A stretch of DNA of 64,000 bases from Cichorium intybus (taxonomy: Eukaryota > Streptophyta > Magnoliopsida > Asterales > Asteraceae), in NCBI GenBank assembly GCA_023525715.1, contig CM042013.1:78183494-78247493 (forward strand). The letters are read 5' to 3'. Within the stretch, counting starts at the first letter, position 1. Each line of letters begins with the position of its first letter. Below, piece after piece: positions 25,311 through 47,535 of this stretch. The notes below the pieces were generated by a model. That model worked only from the letters and a program-made list of their open reading frames with translations, was not told the DNA's origin and did no database searches. The position numbers and the translations under genes were made by a program.

Positions 25311-26110
25311 GTTTCATAAAGTGCAATGTGCAATTTCATGGGTTAGCATCAAATTCACATTTTTCTAAAGTAACTAGATTGGGAATTCTTGTACGGGTTC
25401 TAGTACTTTGATCATTATACTTTTAATGATTAAGCGGTCCTATCAAAATTGTTCGGCTAACGACCCTCCACTGATCAGCTTCGTGAATGAGGCCTACTAA
25501 TGATTTGACTAACCAATTTATCATATAGATATAGTATTAACTTTTAATAATATATATAAGATGTATTTTAAACCTTTTAAAATATTCCTGGTTTATCTTT
25601 TAATTTCCTGAAATTTAACTATTAAACTTCAAATTAAATTAAACCTATAAGAAATCGATTTAATCATCTTTTAATTAACAATTAATTAAATTAATTAAAT
25701 CTTTGTATTTTAAACTTTTTAAAATATTTTAGGATTTTATCTTTTAATTTTCGCAATTTCTAAAAATTAAATTAAATCCTTGAATTATCTTTTAATTAAA
25801 CAATTAATTAAATTAATTCAAATGTGGATAGGTTTCACAAATTAATCAAATTAATTTAAACCTATCTTAAACCCCTAATTATCGAATTCAAACAAATTGG
25901 GTTTAAGGTTAACCATTTAATTAAACAATTAAAGTTACCAAAAATAGAAAGCCTTCTAAACCCTAAGCAGAAAATCGAAAAAGAGGGGGGGGGAGGGCTA
26001 GGGTTTCAAAAAACCTAAACCATAAAATCGAAATCAGGCCCAAAGGATTTATAAACTTTAAACCCTAATTAGGAAAAACTATTACAGCCATTCAATAAGA
26101 AAACAACCTG
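24726..26110 (-). other. 5' leader region of the copia element
   Basis: AT-rich with many TTAATTAAA runs between 25540 and 25930, a G-rich run at about 25986-25995 and no supported frame. It includes two of the 28-bp motif copies. Confidence 0.4.
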
Positions 26111-26122
26111 GCTCTGATACCA
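26111..26122 (-). promoter_or_regulatory. primer binding site of the copia element
   Basis: GCTCTGATACCA on the plus strand is the complement of TGGTATCAGAGC, one base from the right LTR. It matches initiator Met tRNA. Confidence 0.9.
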
Positions 26123-26123
26123 C

Positions 26124-26824
26124 TGAAAGGTTTTCCGCAACCATGAACTAAATAGCCTAAGTTTACATGCAACCTAGAAAAGATCTATGTTTTCTTACTT
26201 TGAACATGTAACTAATTCCTAAAGGCCAAACAAAATTAACTAAAAGAATAAATCAGAAAACTAACCTTTTAGTTTTAATCTTGAAGCTAAGCAGCACAAG
26301 TGTCCTGCCTCAAATGAGATCACACCCAGGGAGCCAGAGGGTGGACGAAAATTCCAGAGAGAATTATAGAATGAGCAACTGATAATGAGGTCTAGGGTTC
26401 CCTATTTATAGGGAACCAAGTGGCAAAGCTAAAACCCTAGCCGCAGCCCATTTTCCGGATTATCTGTACGCGCGCCCGCCAAGTCGTTTGCACGCCGCGC
26501 GCCGCAATTCAACTATTGAATTTGTACGACTTTAATCCCTGACCTCCTGATTAATCTAATTAATGCCACAGAAATTAATCCAATTAATTTCTGATTAATT
26601 ATTAATCTATCAATATAGTTTCTAATTAATATATTATCACTTTAATATATTAACAAACCATATCTTTTATTTCTATTGATTTATTAATCCCATAATAAAC
26701 CAACCTTTCTCTTTACCGAACTTTCTACCAAACCTCCAGCTATGAGGGCAACCCAAATGGACTTTACTTCTATTAATTAGGTAAATACAAATTATTAGTC
26801 CTGGCTTAGACACCTAATCCAACA
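26124..26824 (-). repeat. right LTR of the copia element (5' LTR), 701 bp
   Basis: TGAAAGG...CCAACA, nearly identical to 19510-20213. The GC-rich block is a few bases shorter. Confidence 0.92.
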
Positions 26825-27146
26825 GCATTTCCAAGAATTGATGACCTGTTCGATCAGTTAAAGGGATCATGTTACTTTTCGAAGATCGATTTGAGGTCTG
26901 GGTATCATCAACTTAGAGTTCAAGAAGATGACGTTCCGAAGACAGCGTTTAGAACATGTTATGGTCATTACGAATTTGTCATGATGCCATTCAGATTAAC
27001 CAACGCCCCCGCAAGTTTCATGGATCTTATGAACCGAGTATGCAGACTGTTCTTAGACAAATTCGTGATTGTATTTATCCTGGGTCCGGGAAGAGGCTCA
27101 CAAGCCAAGGTATTCCGTTCATCCTGGGTCGGACATGGTGTACTAG
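26825..27146 (+). pseudogene. RT palm fragment fused to integrase fragment, unit B
   Basis: The RT frame resumes after the copia insertion with RIDDLFDQLKGS, DLRSGYHQLRVQEDDVPKTA and LTNAPASFMDLMNRV, up to FVIVFI. It stops just before the catalytic DD codons at about 27079. There it joins CTGGGTCCGGGAAGAGG, the integrase zinc-region text seen in unit A at about 13648. So unit B lacks the equivalent of about 11887-13648 of unit A, the stretch that holds the solo copia LTR there. Confidence 0.88.
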
Positions 27147-28890
27147 TTGAATATTATAATACTACGTGCACTAGTTGGAGACAATTATCGAATAAACACT
27201 ATAAATGAGTATGACGAATTACGGCAACGTAGAATTTCGATAAACACACAAATATTATTTTAGTATAAATAATATTTATAAAACGATGTTTCATGAATAC
27301 GAACCTGTGGATATTTAGAACGTCAAAAACGGAGTTCGCATTTAAAAGATACAGCAGTTCAGTCACTGAAAACAATAAACGTACACAGGAATTGAACATT
27401 AAAATACATTACGTGGTGCCTTAAACATTAAATATGAAGTAATGTAACATATATTAAGGAGCGTAATATGATCTAGTATTTAATTTTATAGCCCGCTTAT
27501 TTTTCTGGTAAGACGCCATATACCGCGAATCCGAAAGTTTACCGAACTTTTATAAAATCTACGCCTTTATAAGAGAGAGTGGTTAGTTTTTATATATAAA
27601 AAAACTAACTAAGGACATCATTTGTCTTTTATAATGATGATATAGTAACCCTAACCTCTTACACCTAAGGGCTACAAATCACTTCCCCATGTATTTTAGC
27701 CATTTCCCCATGACATGCATCTTTCCCATGCAAGTCACCTCACCCTCTTCCCCCCCCCCCCCCCCCCCCTCCATATTTTCGGCCCAAGGGAGCCATTTCC
27801 CCCACTCATTTCATCTTCAAACTTCATCACTCTCATCCTCTCAAGTTCATCAAGAATTTCCAACAAGTTCCAAGCTTTTCCAAGTGTTTTGCAAAACGAA
27901 TTGGTAAGTTGTGTTCATCTAGCGATTCTAAGACTTCTAATACCATTTTCATCTCTTTTATACACACTAACATTCATTAAAATTCATTAAATATTAGCAT
28001 TGTCCAAAGGTTCTTCGAGCTCCACCATTCATCATCTTCAAGTGTCTTGCAAACCAACTTGGTAAGTCATGTTCATCTAGTAGTTCTAAGACTCCTAATA
28101 CTTTCTTTGACTATTTTACACACAAATACTCACAGGAATCCTTTGGATAATAGTTTTGTCCAAGAGTCTCTCGAGTTCCAAAGCCTAAATCTTCACCCTT
28201 TCCACCAAGATCTCTAGATCCAACACTCAAGGTGAGTTCATACCCCTCATTTTCACTTTTATCCAAGTTTTAGAGGGAGAATACAAGTTTAACCATAATT
28301 ATGATGTATTTATGAAAAGTTTATGATATGTTCTTGAAATATTATGTGTTCATGGTTTAGTCATCTTATTATAAAGTGATTGGCACAAACAAAATGGATT
28401 ATGACAAGCTATAATACACATTTAGTCAAAGGAAATAACCATCTAGACGTTTACACATATTTGTCACCAACAAAATTTTATAGTTTATGTGGTTGACAAA
28501 ATGGTCATAAATACTATACCTTATATGAATATTTGACAAAAGATGTGAAAATTCACTTTATATTCAAATGGTCTAAGTAAACATGATGCCACTATCTTTA
28601 CGTCAAAACTAATATTTGGAAAAAAAAAATAATGTTATTACGACGTAATAATGACTTTTTGGACTTATAACGTCATAATAAGTTTTGGAAATGATATTTT
28701 ATAAAGAAGTTGGTATTTAAGACGAAACGAACTATATTTTTAGTAATGAGTACAAGAATGACCATTTAGAAAAATCACTATTATTTCCTATAAAATGATG
28801 AGATTTAAAAAGTGTTGTCATCACTTAAATAAAATGACTAAAAATAAACTTTCTACCATGACACATTACATGGACTTTAAAACTATATTT

Positions 28891-29031
<141 letters not shown>

Positions 29032-29273
29032 TGTTAGATGTAAGAAATCGTACATTTCAACTCATTGACATCTTTTAGATCTAAATATATCAAAACGACG
29101 GGGAAACATGTATGTAAATTATAAATGGTATAATTTATGGAACGAACAACAAGAAACGACATATACACTAAAGATAAATATATAAATTATAAATGGTATA
29201 ATTTATGGAACGAACGACAAGAAAATGCAGATATACTAAAGATAATTATATAAAAATATAATTATTACACACT

Positions 29274-29530
29274 ATGATTATCATGGATATTTTGATAATT
29301 ACAAATACAAAAATGGTTTTCAGTACACTATTACACACTATGATTATCATGGATATTTTGATAAATACAAATACAAAAAAGGTTTTCAGTACACTATTAC
29401 ACACTATGATTATCATGGATATTTTGATAATTACAAATACAAAAGGGTTTTCAGTACATTTCTACACTATGGTTATCATGGATAAATTGATAATTACAAA
29501 TACAAAGGGATTTTCATTTCAAAACAAACA
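29274..29530 (+). repeat. 66-bp tandem repeat in LTR 3
   Basis: Third occurrence of the ATGATTATCATGG unit, about four copies. Confidence 0.9.
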
Positions 29531-30029
29531 AGGATATGACATCATGTTGGGTAGTTATGTGAGACATTGTTTCACAGTACTAAGGGAAAGTACACATTAA
29601 ATTCCTGGATTATGATATAAATCATGTATGAGCGGGATAGTTGTATATAGATCTATATGGGATTGACAATCCCCACCTATGGTTGTTCGCTACAACTACG
29701 GCCGACGGGTCAAGGGTGACAAATGTCTTTCACTATTACGATGCCTGAAGAACGTCGTGTCAGGTCACTAGTTCATAGCAAGGTTATAATAACTCACATG
29801 AACAACAACAAACGTCCTGAGTTTGGGGAAAAACATCTTCAATTGGTTTTATGTAAATATAAAACTACATGTTGCTTTTACAAATTATAAGTATAGTTTT
29901 ACTTATACATACGGGTTTTATGGAAATTAAAGCCACATTTCGGAAGATACAAATATAAGTACTATTTTACTTATACATACGAGTTTTATGAAATTTAAAA
30001 CTAGATTCCGACAAGATACAGATGAGTAT

Positions 30030-30371
30030 GGTTTTCACTATTACACTACCAGCTTTTCACTATTACACTACGAGCTTTTCACTATTACTCTATGAACATT
30101 TTCAGTATTTCACTACGAGCTTTCACTGTTACTCTACGAACGTTTTTACTATTACGCTACGAGCTTTTCACTGTTACTCTACGAACGTTTTCACTATTAC
30201 GCTACGAGCTTTTCACTATTTCACTACGAACGTTTTCAGTATTACGCTACGAGCTTTCCACTATTACACTATGAATGTTTTTCACTATTACGCTACGAGC
30301 TTTTCACTATTACACTACAAACATTTTCGCTATTACGCTACGAACGTTTTCACTATTACACAACGAGCTTT
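30030..30371 (+). repeat. ~22-bp minisatellite in LTR 3
   Basis: Same CACTATTAC(A/G)CTACGA units as at 16379-16720, about 15 units, with a few substitutions. Confidence 0.9.
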
Positions 30372-30742
30372 TATAAAGGAATCGCTATGTTTCTCACTAC
30401 AAAAATCTTATGAACTCATCAACGTAATGTTGACACTTGCAAAATTACTTGTATTCTCAAGTAACAATTAGTTAGGTACGATTAACCTCTGGATGGGACG
30501 CGAAGACGTCTCTTTTGATTAATTTGATATCATAATGTAATTGGTCTAAAAACATATTGTTGAACAATGTAACTTTTCAATTATAATATATGATGGTTGT
30601 TTATCTACTTATGTTTCAATGTATGCAATAGTTGTGATACTATGATTCGTTCCGCCCTCCGACGATTCCGCCATCGTGGTTTGGGAGTGTGACAATCCTA
30701 ACTTTATCTCTCGCCAAAAACCTTATGGTCCAGCGACATATG

Positions 30743-31507
30743 TAGGGGTGAGCGTTAATCGAATTAAACCGCGAAACCGTCTGAACCGAACCTTATACGG
30801 TTTGCGGGTTCGGGTTAAACTGTTAACGGTTCGGTTAGCGGGTTAATTTGTTTGGTTAGGCGGTTTGCGGTTCGGTTTACGGTTTGATAAAAATAATACG
30901 GTGCCCGCCCGAAAACCGTTTAAATATATTAATAATAAATATTTATAAAATATATTAAATATTAAATACCTATAAAAAAGTCTATTTTGGCCAAATTACA
31001 TGGCTATATTTTGGGCTGTCAAAAAGAGGAACTTTATCAATTGGAATTCCAACTAAAATAATACGGCCATGTAATTCCAACTAAAATAAGATAATGACCT
31101 CATTGATGAACGGTTCGATTTGGGTTTCGTCCATTGCACGTGACTTCTTTGTTACTTATGGTTTGTTGTTTTATTAGTAACCCACCGTTTTATTTAAAAA
31201 AAAAAGACTAGAAGGGCATGTAAAAAAAAGGGCACCGTATTATTTAAAAAAAAATGCAGCCATGTAATTGAAATGTGCAAAAAAAAACTAGGAGGTTGGC
31301 CAAAAAAATTGGAGTAGAATAACTATTATTAGATAGGCTTTGTTTAAATGGGTTAAACCAAACCGAACCGCCTAAACCGAAACCCGCCCAAACCGCAAAC
31401 CGCCTAAACCGTTTTAAACGGTCCGGTTTACGGTCGGTTTGGTCTTCGTCCTCAAACCGCCTAACCCGAACCGCCTAACCCGCGAAACCGCCCGTTGCTC
31501 ACCCCTA
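30743..31507. mobile_element. hAT-type MITE, 765 bp
   Basis: The ends are TAGGGGTGAGC and its exact inverse GCTCACCCCTA. The 8-bp direct repeat GACATATG lies on both sides (30735-30742 and 31508-31515). An 8-bp duplication with such ends is the hAT signature. Both subterminal regions are packed with CGGTTYGGTT/AACCGAACCG motifs, the kind of repeat hAT transposases bind. There is no transposase frame, so it is non-autonomous. Confidence 0.9.
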
Positions 31508-31515
31508 GACATATG

Positions 31516-33464
<1,949 letters not shown>

Positions 33465-33551
<87 letters not shown>
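33465..33551. repeat. (TA)n array
   Basis: About 86 bp of pure TA. Confidence 0.95.
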
Positions 33552-33552
<1 letters not shown>

Positions 33553-34434
33553 TCATGTGATACACGTTTTACAACAAATTGAATACCATACCATTTTACT
33601 TCTAACTTTTATAGCTTTGTAAAAAGAAAAAACAATACAAATTTAGAAAAAAGGCAAAAAAAGAAGTGGAACTGACTTTTAATGTGGGGTTTCAAGACAC
33701 CATAACCCAGCGAGACGCTACCCGCATTTTGTATTTATGACGTCGTCTAACTTTTGACCTTCTATTCTTTAATTTTCTGTGGAGTCTTTAACCAAAAGCG
33801 TATTTGTTTAAAAAATATATTGACCAAATAAATATATTTTTAAATATCTTATTAAACAAGATGATTTTATGATTTGAAAAATACTTGAGTTTTGTTAACC
33901 AATCCATAATAGTTCCTAATTTAATTTATCAAAACATAGTAATTTATTTCTCAGTGGGTTTAAAATACTTTTTCAATATCTAACTTTAATAATGTTTATA
34001 TTTTATACTAAATAGCGTTAGGTTAATAAAAAAAATTTTAATACAAAATAGCTTTCTTTTAGTTTGGATTTCATATACAATTTTTTATGTATTTTTTATT
34101 TCAGAAAAGTTATATCTCATACAAATTCTAAAAATAGAATTTTACATGTTGTAAAAGCATGAATAACCTATATTTCATTAGAAAAAAACTGCATGCAACT
34201 AGTTTAGTGATTGCAAAGAACTGGATTATGATTTATGTCTATAGTTAACTGTCATTTTAATAAAAATATAATTACTAAACGATTAATAAGTATATCATAT
34301 TGCAAAAGGTTGTCATTTATTATTTTTTAAAATGATAGTTAAGGTATAACTTTTATGATGTTTAAAAACAGAAAAGTATTAGTTTTTAATGCATAAAAGA
34401 CAAGTAGTTTTCATATCGTCAACTTTTGACCTCC

Positions 34435-34435
<1 letters not shown>

Positions 34436-34493
<58 letters not shown>
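34436..34493. repeat. (TTA)n microsatellite
   Basis: About 19 uninterrupted ATT/TTA triplets. Confidence 0.95.
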
Positions 34494-34494
<1 letters not shown>

Positions 34495-34559
34495 TGAACG
34501 GTTATATATATTTTCTAAATAATACTCTTAAAATACACAAATTACACAAGACTTGAACC

Positions 34560-34775
34560 TTCAATATAATCATCAATGACTCACACATATATAATCATCA
34601 ATGAATATAATTAGACATCATCAATGACCCAACCCCGTACAACGGCTAATATAATTATCGATGAATAACATAAAATAATCATCAATGAATACAATTGTCA
34701 GTATAATCATCAGTAAATGAACATTATATATTCATCAATGAATAATACGTATAATCATCCATGAATACATCGGTC
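34560..34775. repeat. degenerate TCATCAATGAAT repeats
   Basis: Seven or more copies of (AATA)ATCATCAATGA(A/C)T at irregular spacing. Several contain the palindrome TTCATCAATGAA or a close variant. Confidence 0.6.
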
Positions 34776-34801
34776 AATAGAATCACCAACAAATGGATAT
34801 C

Positions 34802-35186
<385 letters not shown>

Positions 35187-35222
35187 TATATATATATATA
35201 TATACACATATATATATATATA
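35187..35222. repeat. short (TA)n array
   Basis: About 36 bp of TA with a CACA interruption, between two facing F2 termini. Confidence 0.9.
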
Positions 35223-35671
35223 GGGTTAGGTTTATATGAGACTATTATATTTCGTGAGATCGAGAGACGTATTCCTAGCCACTCATTTTGGGTGTAAAAC
35301 AAAAAAAATTAATAAATGCAAAATAAATGAAAAAATTTGAAAAAAAAAATATTTATTTATTATTTCGTCATTTTTTATTCAAAAAAAATATTAGCGTTTT
35401 TTGCATATTCTATTAGAATATTACACTATTCTGTGTAATATTCTATTAGAATATTCAACATCTAGCAACATTCCACTGTAATTTTTTTGTTTTCCAGGTT
35501 TTTTTTTATTTTTTGATTTTTTATATTTTTTTATATAGAATAAATAGCATAAATTAGTAGATTTTTTTTAAATTCTCTTTATTTTAGTCTATTTTAATTT
35601 TTTTGATCTAAAAAATAAGTGGCTAGGATTGCGTCTCTAAGTCTCACAAATTTTGCATGGTCTCATTTGAA

Positions 35672-35675
<4 letters not shown>
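35223..35675. mobile_element. F2 long-TIR element, 453 bp
   Basis: The left end GGGTTAGGTTTATATGAGAC and the text GAGAGACGTATTCCTAGCCAC reappear inverted at the right end (GTGGCTAGGATTGCGTCTC, then GGTCTCATTTGAAATTC). The TIR is about 70 bp and imperfect. It is bounded by TA arrays on both sides and is non-coding. It contains a 20-bp stem hairpin at 35407-35452. Confidence 0.75.
35407..35452. repeat. hairpin inside the F2 element
   Basis: ATTCTATTAGAATATTACAC, loop TATTCT, then an inverted copy with a single mismatch. Confidence 0.8.

Positions 35676-35746
<71 letters not shown>
35676..35746. repeat. (TA)n array
   Basis: About 70 bp of pure TA. Confidence 0.95.
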
Positions 35747-35750
<4 letters not shown>

Positions 35751-35752
35751 AA

Positions 35753-36951
35753 GTGTGGAGCCTAATCCAAATAGGAGGAAGATCCAAGAAAACCGAAGTG
35801 GAACAATTGTTTGAAGCAACCAGAAAGTAGAGGCGGAACAAAGTCAGTGTTGTTAAGGTGTGCATCTCAGACAAGTCCCCATATTTTCAATTAAGTGGGA
35901 GTCCTTCGCTCCGGTCAGATCAACCATGAAGGATCAAATATAAGAAGGGGTACCCTTCAGAAGATCAGCAGAAGGTTGAACAGAAGGCATGAATTATCAG
36001 CAGGACTAAGGCAGCCTTGCCTTGTCCGGATCCGAAGCCATGTCCAGTGTTGTGATCCGAAGGTGTCTAATCATTCAGACCGAGAAAGGTCAAACCTCGT
36101 CAGAAAATGAGACACATCCACAACATGAACATGCAGGAAGACATTAAAGATTGAGAACAGAGGTCAGTTGGTGACAAATTTGTTACCAGACGAAGGCATG
36201 TGACAAAGTAAGAACTAAGTTCGAACCAAGGAGTGGTGTCCGAAGGAAAGCTTCATCAGTATCTAGTGCGGACATATATTCACAATGACTATTAGTAGCT
36301 TGGGCTATGGTCACAGTGGTGAACATGTTATCAGCAGAACAAGATGAGATAGTAGTGACCTCCGCCCAAGCGAAGTTCAAACGAAAGAGTTCTTGAAGTA
36401 AGAGTTGAACCTTGTACGAAGTGTAAGTTCATCAGAAGTTGTAGAAGCACAAGTCGGACAATTACAGTCTCCTTCGAAGGGAATATCTCAACCAAAGACC
36501 AATGAGGAGTTCTTCAACCGAAGCTGAGGCCTTGGTTGGACTCGATATTGGTAATGTCACATCCCCTGTCAAAAGAATCTTGGGAACAAGCGAAGTACAT
36601 TACTTGTGTCAGAGGCAGCGTGGGGAGCATGGTGTTCTCATCTTTATCAGCCTATAAAGTGACAAGGTGCAGGGCTAGTTTGTACTTTTGCTCTTTCACG
36701 CCCAAAGACTTGCGTTTTCAGCCTTCCATATCCCGCTATTAATACATCTCATTGACAACTCATTGTAACATGTTAAACATATAAAAGATATGAGTGTAGT
36801 TTCTCTCGGTTTTTACAGGGGATGTAACCCAACTCGATGTTGGGTGAACAACTTTATATCCTTGTGTTTTTATTGTCAATCCTTTTTCATTACCCTTTAG
36901 TCATGATAGTTGAGGAACGTTTGTCGAAGTACTTGACTCTGTTCATTGGTG
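35753..36951 (+). other. LTR-like segment followed by primer-site-like sequence
   Basis: The segment begins TGTGGAGCC and ends GACTCTGTTCA, followed by TTGGTGCCCTTCCG, which resembles the start of a gypsy primer binding site. Inside are a TATA-like box (GCCTATAAAG, about 36649), and near the end GGGGATGTAACCCAACTCG with a downstream GTGTTTTTATTG, the style of an LTR R-U5 region. Base composition is less AT-rich than the neighbours. No partner LTR or target duplication is visible. It could instead be an unrelated captured sequence. Confidence 0.35.
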
Positions 36952-36961
36952 CCCTTCCGAT

Positions 36962-37603
<642 letters not shown>

Positions 37604-37604
37604 T

Positions 37605-38710
37605 AGGGTGGGATCAACATAGAACCAAAATTAGGCATAGAACCATAACCATCTTTATAACCATTAGATTATTGCATCAATGGATTAGATTAAGAAGGGT
37701 GTAACAAAAATACTATACGCCTTATATAGAGAATCACTTCCAACCAAGGGCATAATGGGAATCGAAGAAGGGAAAGCCACATGAATCATCCCTTTGGTGC
37801 CTCAAAGTCAGCGAGAATGGAGGCGTGATACAAACAATACGATAAAGAATTTTTGATTGGAACTGGTCTTGTTCAGTCGTCTGAGGAGGATACGCCAAAC
37901 GACTTTTCTCGATGCAAAATGGGGTTCAGATCTCGGATTGGTGCTGGAAAGTAGTAAAAAAGAGATCGATCATACGGGTATAAAAAATCCTAAAGCTGAA
38001 GTTGAATCAAATAAGTTGTTTGATTTCGATAATCCCGTTGTGGCTGTTATTTCTTCAATTTCTAGAATGAAGCAGCAAATTGGTATCTTGTGAGTAGCGT
38101 TTCAATCATGATCACAATTTTTGATTGTGTGGTTTTTGGTGGAAGAAATTGATTCCAGAAATCTATTTAATGGCGTCCTTTAGTTTGTCGCTATAATGGT
38201 TCTCGTATTTCATCAATATATGTTCATCTATGAACATATGTTCATCAATGAACATATGTTCATCTATGAACAAATGCTCATAAGTTATTTCATCAGGTAC
38301 GTACAAAATCTTATCCCTAGATTACAAATCGTGATTGTGTGGTTTTTGGTGGAAGAAATTGATTCCAAAAATCAAATTGATGGCGTCCTTTTGATTGTCG
38401 ATGTAATGCTTCTCATACTTCATCAATATATTCATCAATAAACGTGTGTTCATCAATGAACATGTGTTCATTAATGAACATTGATGTATTTCATCAACAA
38501 CGCAAACAACTATCATAGTTTCAATCTACTTCTCATCCTTTTATATACTTCAGTGTGATGCTTAGTTGTAAATCAGATTCCAAATAGTAACTATGATGGC
38601 GCTAATTTTTGGGGCTTTTGATTAATTGGACCATCTTACCCTTTTCCCCCTCAATCTAATCTCAGGGTCAGGAACATAATTTTATGGTTTTATGTTGATC
38701 CTGCGTCGTA
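37605..38710. mobile_element. F3 element with short TIRs, ~1.1 kb
   Basis: The left end AGGGTGGGATCAACATAGAA and the right end (inverse of GGATCAACATAAAACCATAA) match. Both sides abut compound (TA)n/(CA)n arrays. The interior has a ~110-bp direct duplication starting GATTGTGTGGTTTTTGGTGG at about 38122 and 38332. It also has clusters of TGTTCATCAATGAACA palindromes. No convincing gene. Confidence 0.65.
38207..38500. repeat. palindromic ATGTTCATCAATGAACAT repeats
   Basis: Tandem near-palindromes of about 22 bp occur at 38218-38280 and 38419-38490 in the F3 element. The core TTCAT(C)(A/T)ATGAA is also seen at 34560-34775. Confidence 0.75.
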
Positions 38711-46859
<8,149 letters not shown>

Positions 46860-47457
46860 TGCCATCTGGCACACGCTAGCGCGTTCCCTAAGGAGTTCTC
46901 TGGAGATCGAGATCACGCCAACCGCTGGAGATGTCTCGCCAGGAAAGCTCCATCCCGGCCCGCTGGAGAAGTCTCCCCTGGAGAACTCCATTCCGGCTCA
47001 CTAGCAATAGACTCACAGGAACGCCCGGCGTGGACCAGACTTGGCGCCATGCTCCCTATTCCAAGCGTGGCGTCCGTACCTGACATAGATTGTGCGCATC
47101 CCACCCAGCCTGTCTGGACCAATGAGGCGCGATGAAGGACAATGATCGTGCAGCCAATGGACGACCTGGTCCCACCTGCCGTGGCAGAGATCCTGTCGGC
47201 TACAGCGGGACCGGCAACACGTATAAAGGCCCTCGCGGGGCACACAGTAACGGGATTGCAACCACTATACTCTTAATATACACTTACTATACATTCGCCG
47301 GGAATCTAACTTAAGCATCGGAGCGTTTTCCCGGGATCCCCTCCTGGAGAACGGCTAACGTTGCTATTCTCTTGTGATTGTGGTCGCAGGTCAAGCCTAA
47401 TACGACCAGAGTCACCCGTGAAGTGAGAATCAGACTGAGAAGAAGACTGATACCGCA
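46860..47457 (+). repeat. 5' LTR of the Tat element
   Basis: It begins TGCCATCTGGCACACG and ends GACTGATACCGCA. The start is inferred from the TG and the change from F5 sequence. TATAAA lies at 47222-47227. It is much more GC-rich than the TA region. Confidence 0.65.
47222..47227 (+). promoter_or_regulatory. TATA box of the Tat LTR
   Basis: GTATAAAGGCCC in the LTR, about 230 bp before its end. Confidence 0.55.
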
Positions 47458-47460
47458 TCA

Positions 47461-47478
47461 TTGGCGTCATCCGTGTTG
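47461..47478 (+). promoter_or_regulatory. primer binding site of the Tat element
   Basis: TTGGCGTCATCCGTGTTG lies three bases after the LTR. It resembles the usual Tat primer site (TTGGCGCCGTCTGTG) with substitutions. Confidence 0.6.
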
Positions 47479-47535
47479 TGACATGAAACAAAAAAGCACC
47501 GTTATAATATCCGGTAATGTCGACTGAAGGACCAT

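Larger units (their letters stand above)
19510..26824 (-). mobile_element. complete pol-less copia-type LTR element, 7315 bp
   Basis: LTRs at 19510-20213 and 26124-26824 enclose a 5.9-kb internal region. The target duplication GCATT is intact (19505-19509 and 26825-26829). The primer-site complement GCTCTGATACCA (26111-26122) lies just left of the right LTR, and the polypurine complement GTCTCCCACTTGG (20214-20226) just right of the left LTR. The element therefore runs on the minus strand. Only remnants of gag and the protease motif are visible. I find no integrase, RT or RNase H frame. The LTRs differ at about a dozen sites by eye, so it is recent despite lacking pol. It must have been moved by another element's enzymes. 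Confidence 0.9.
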
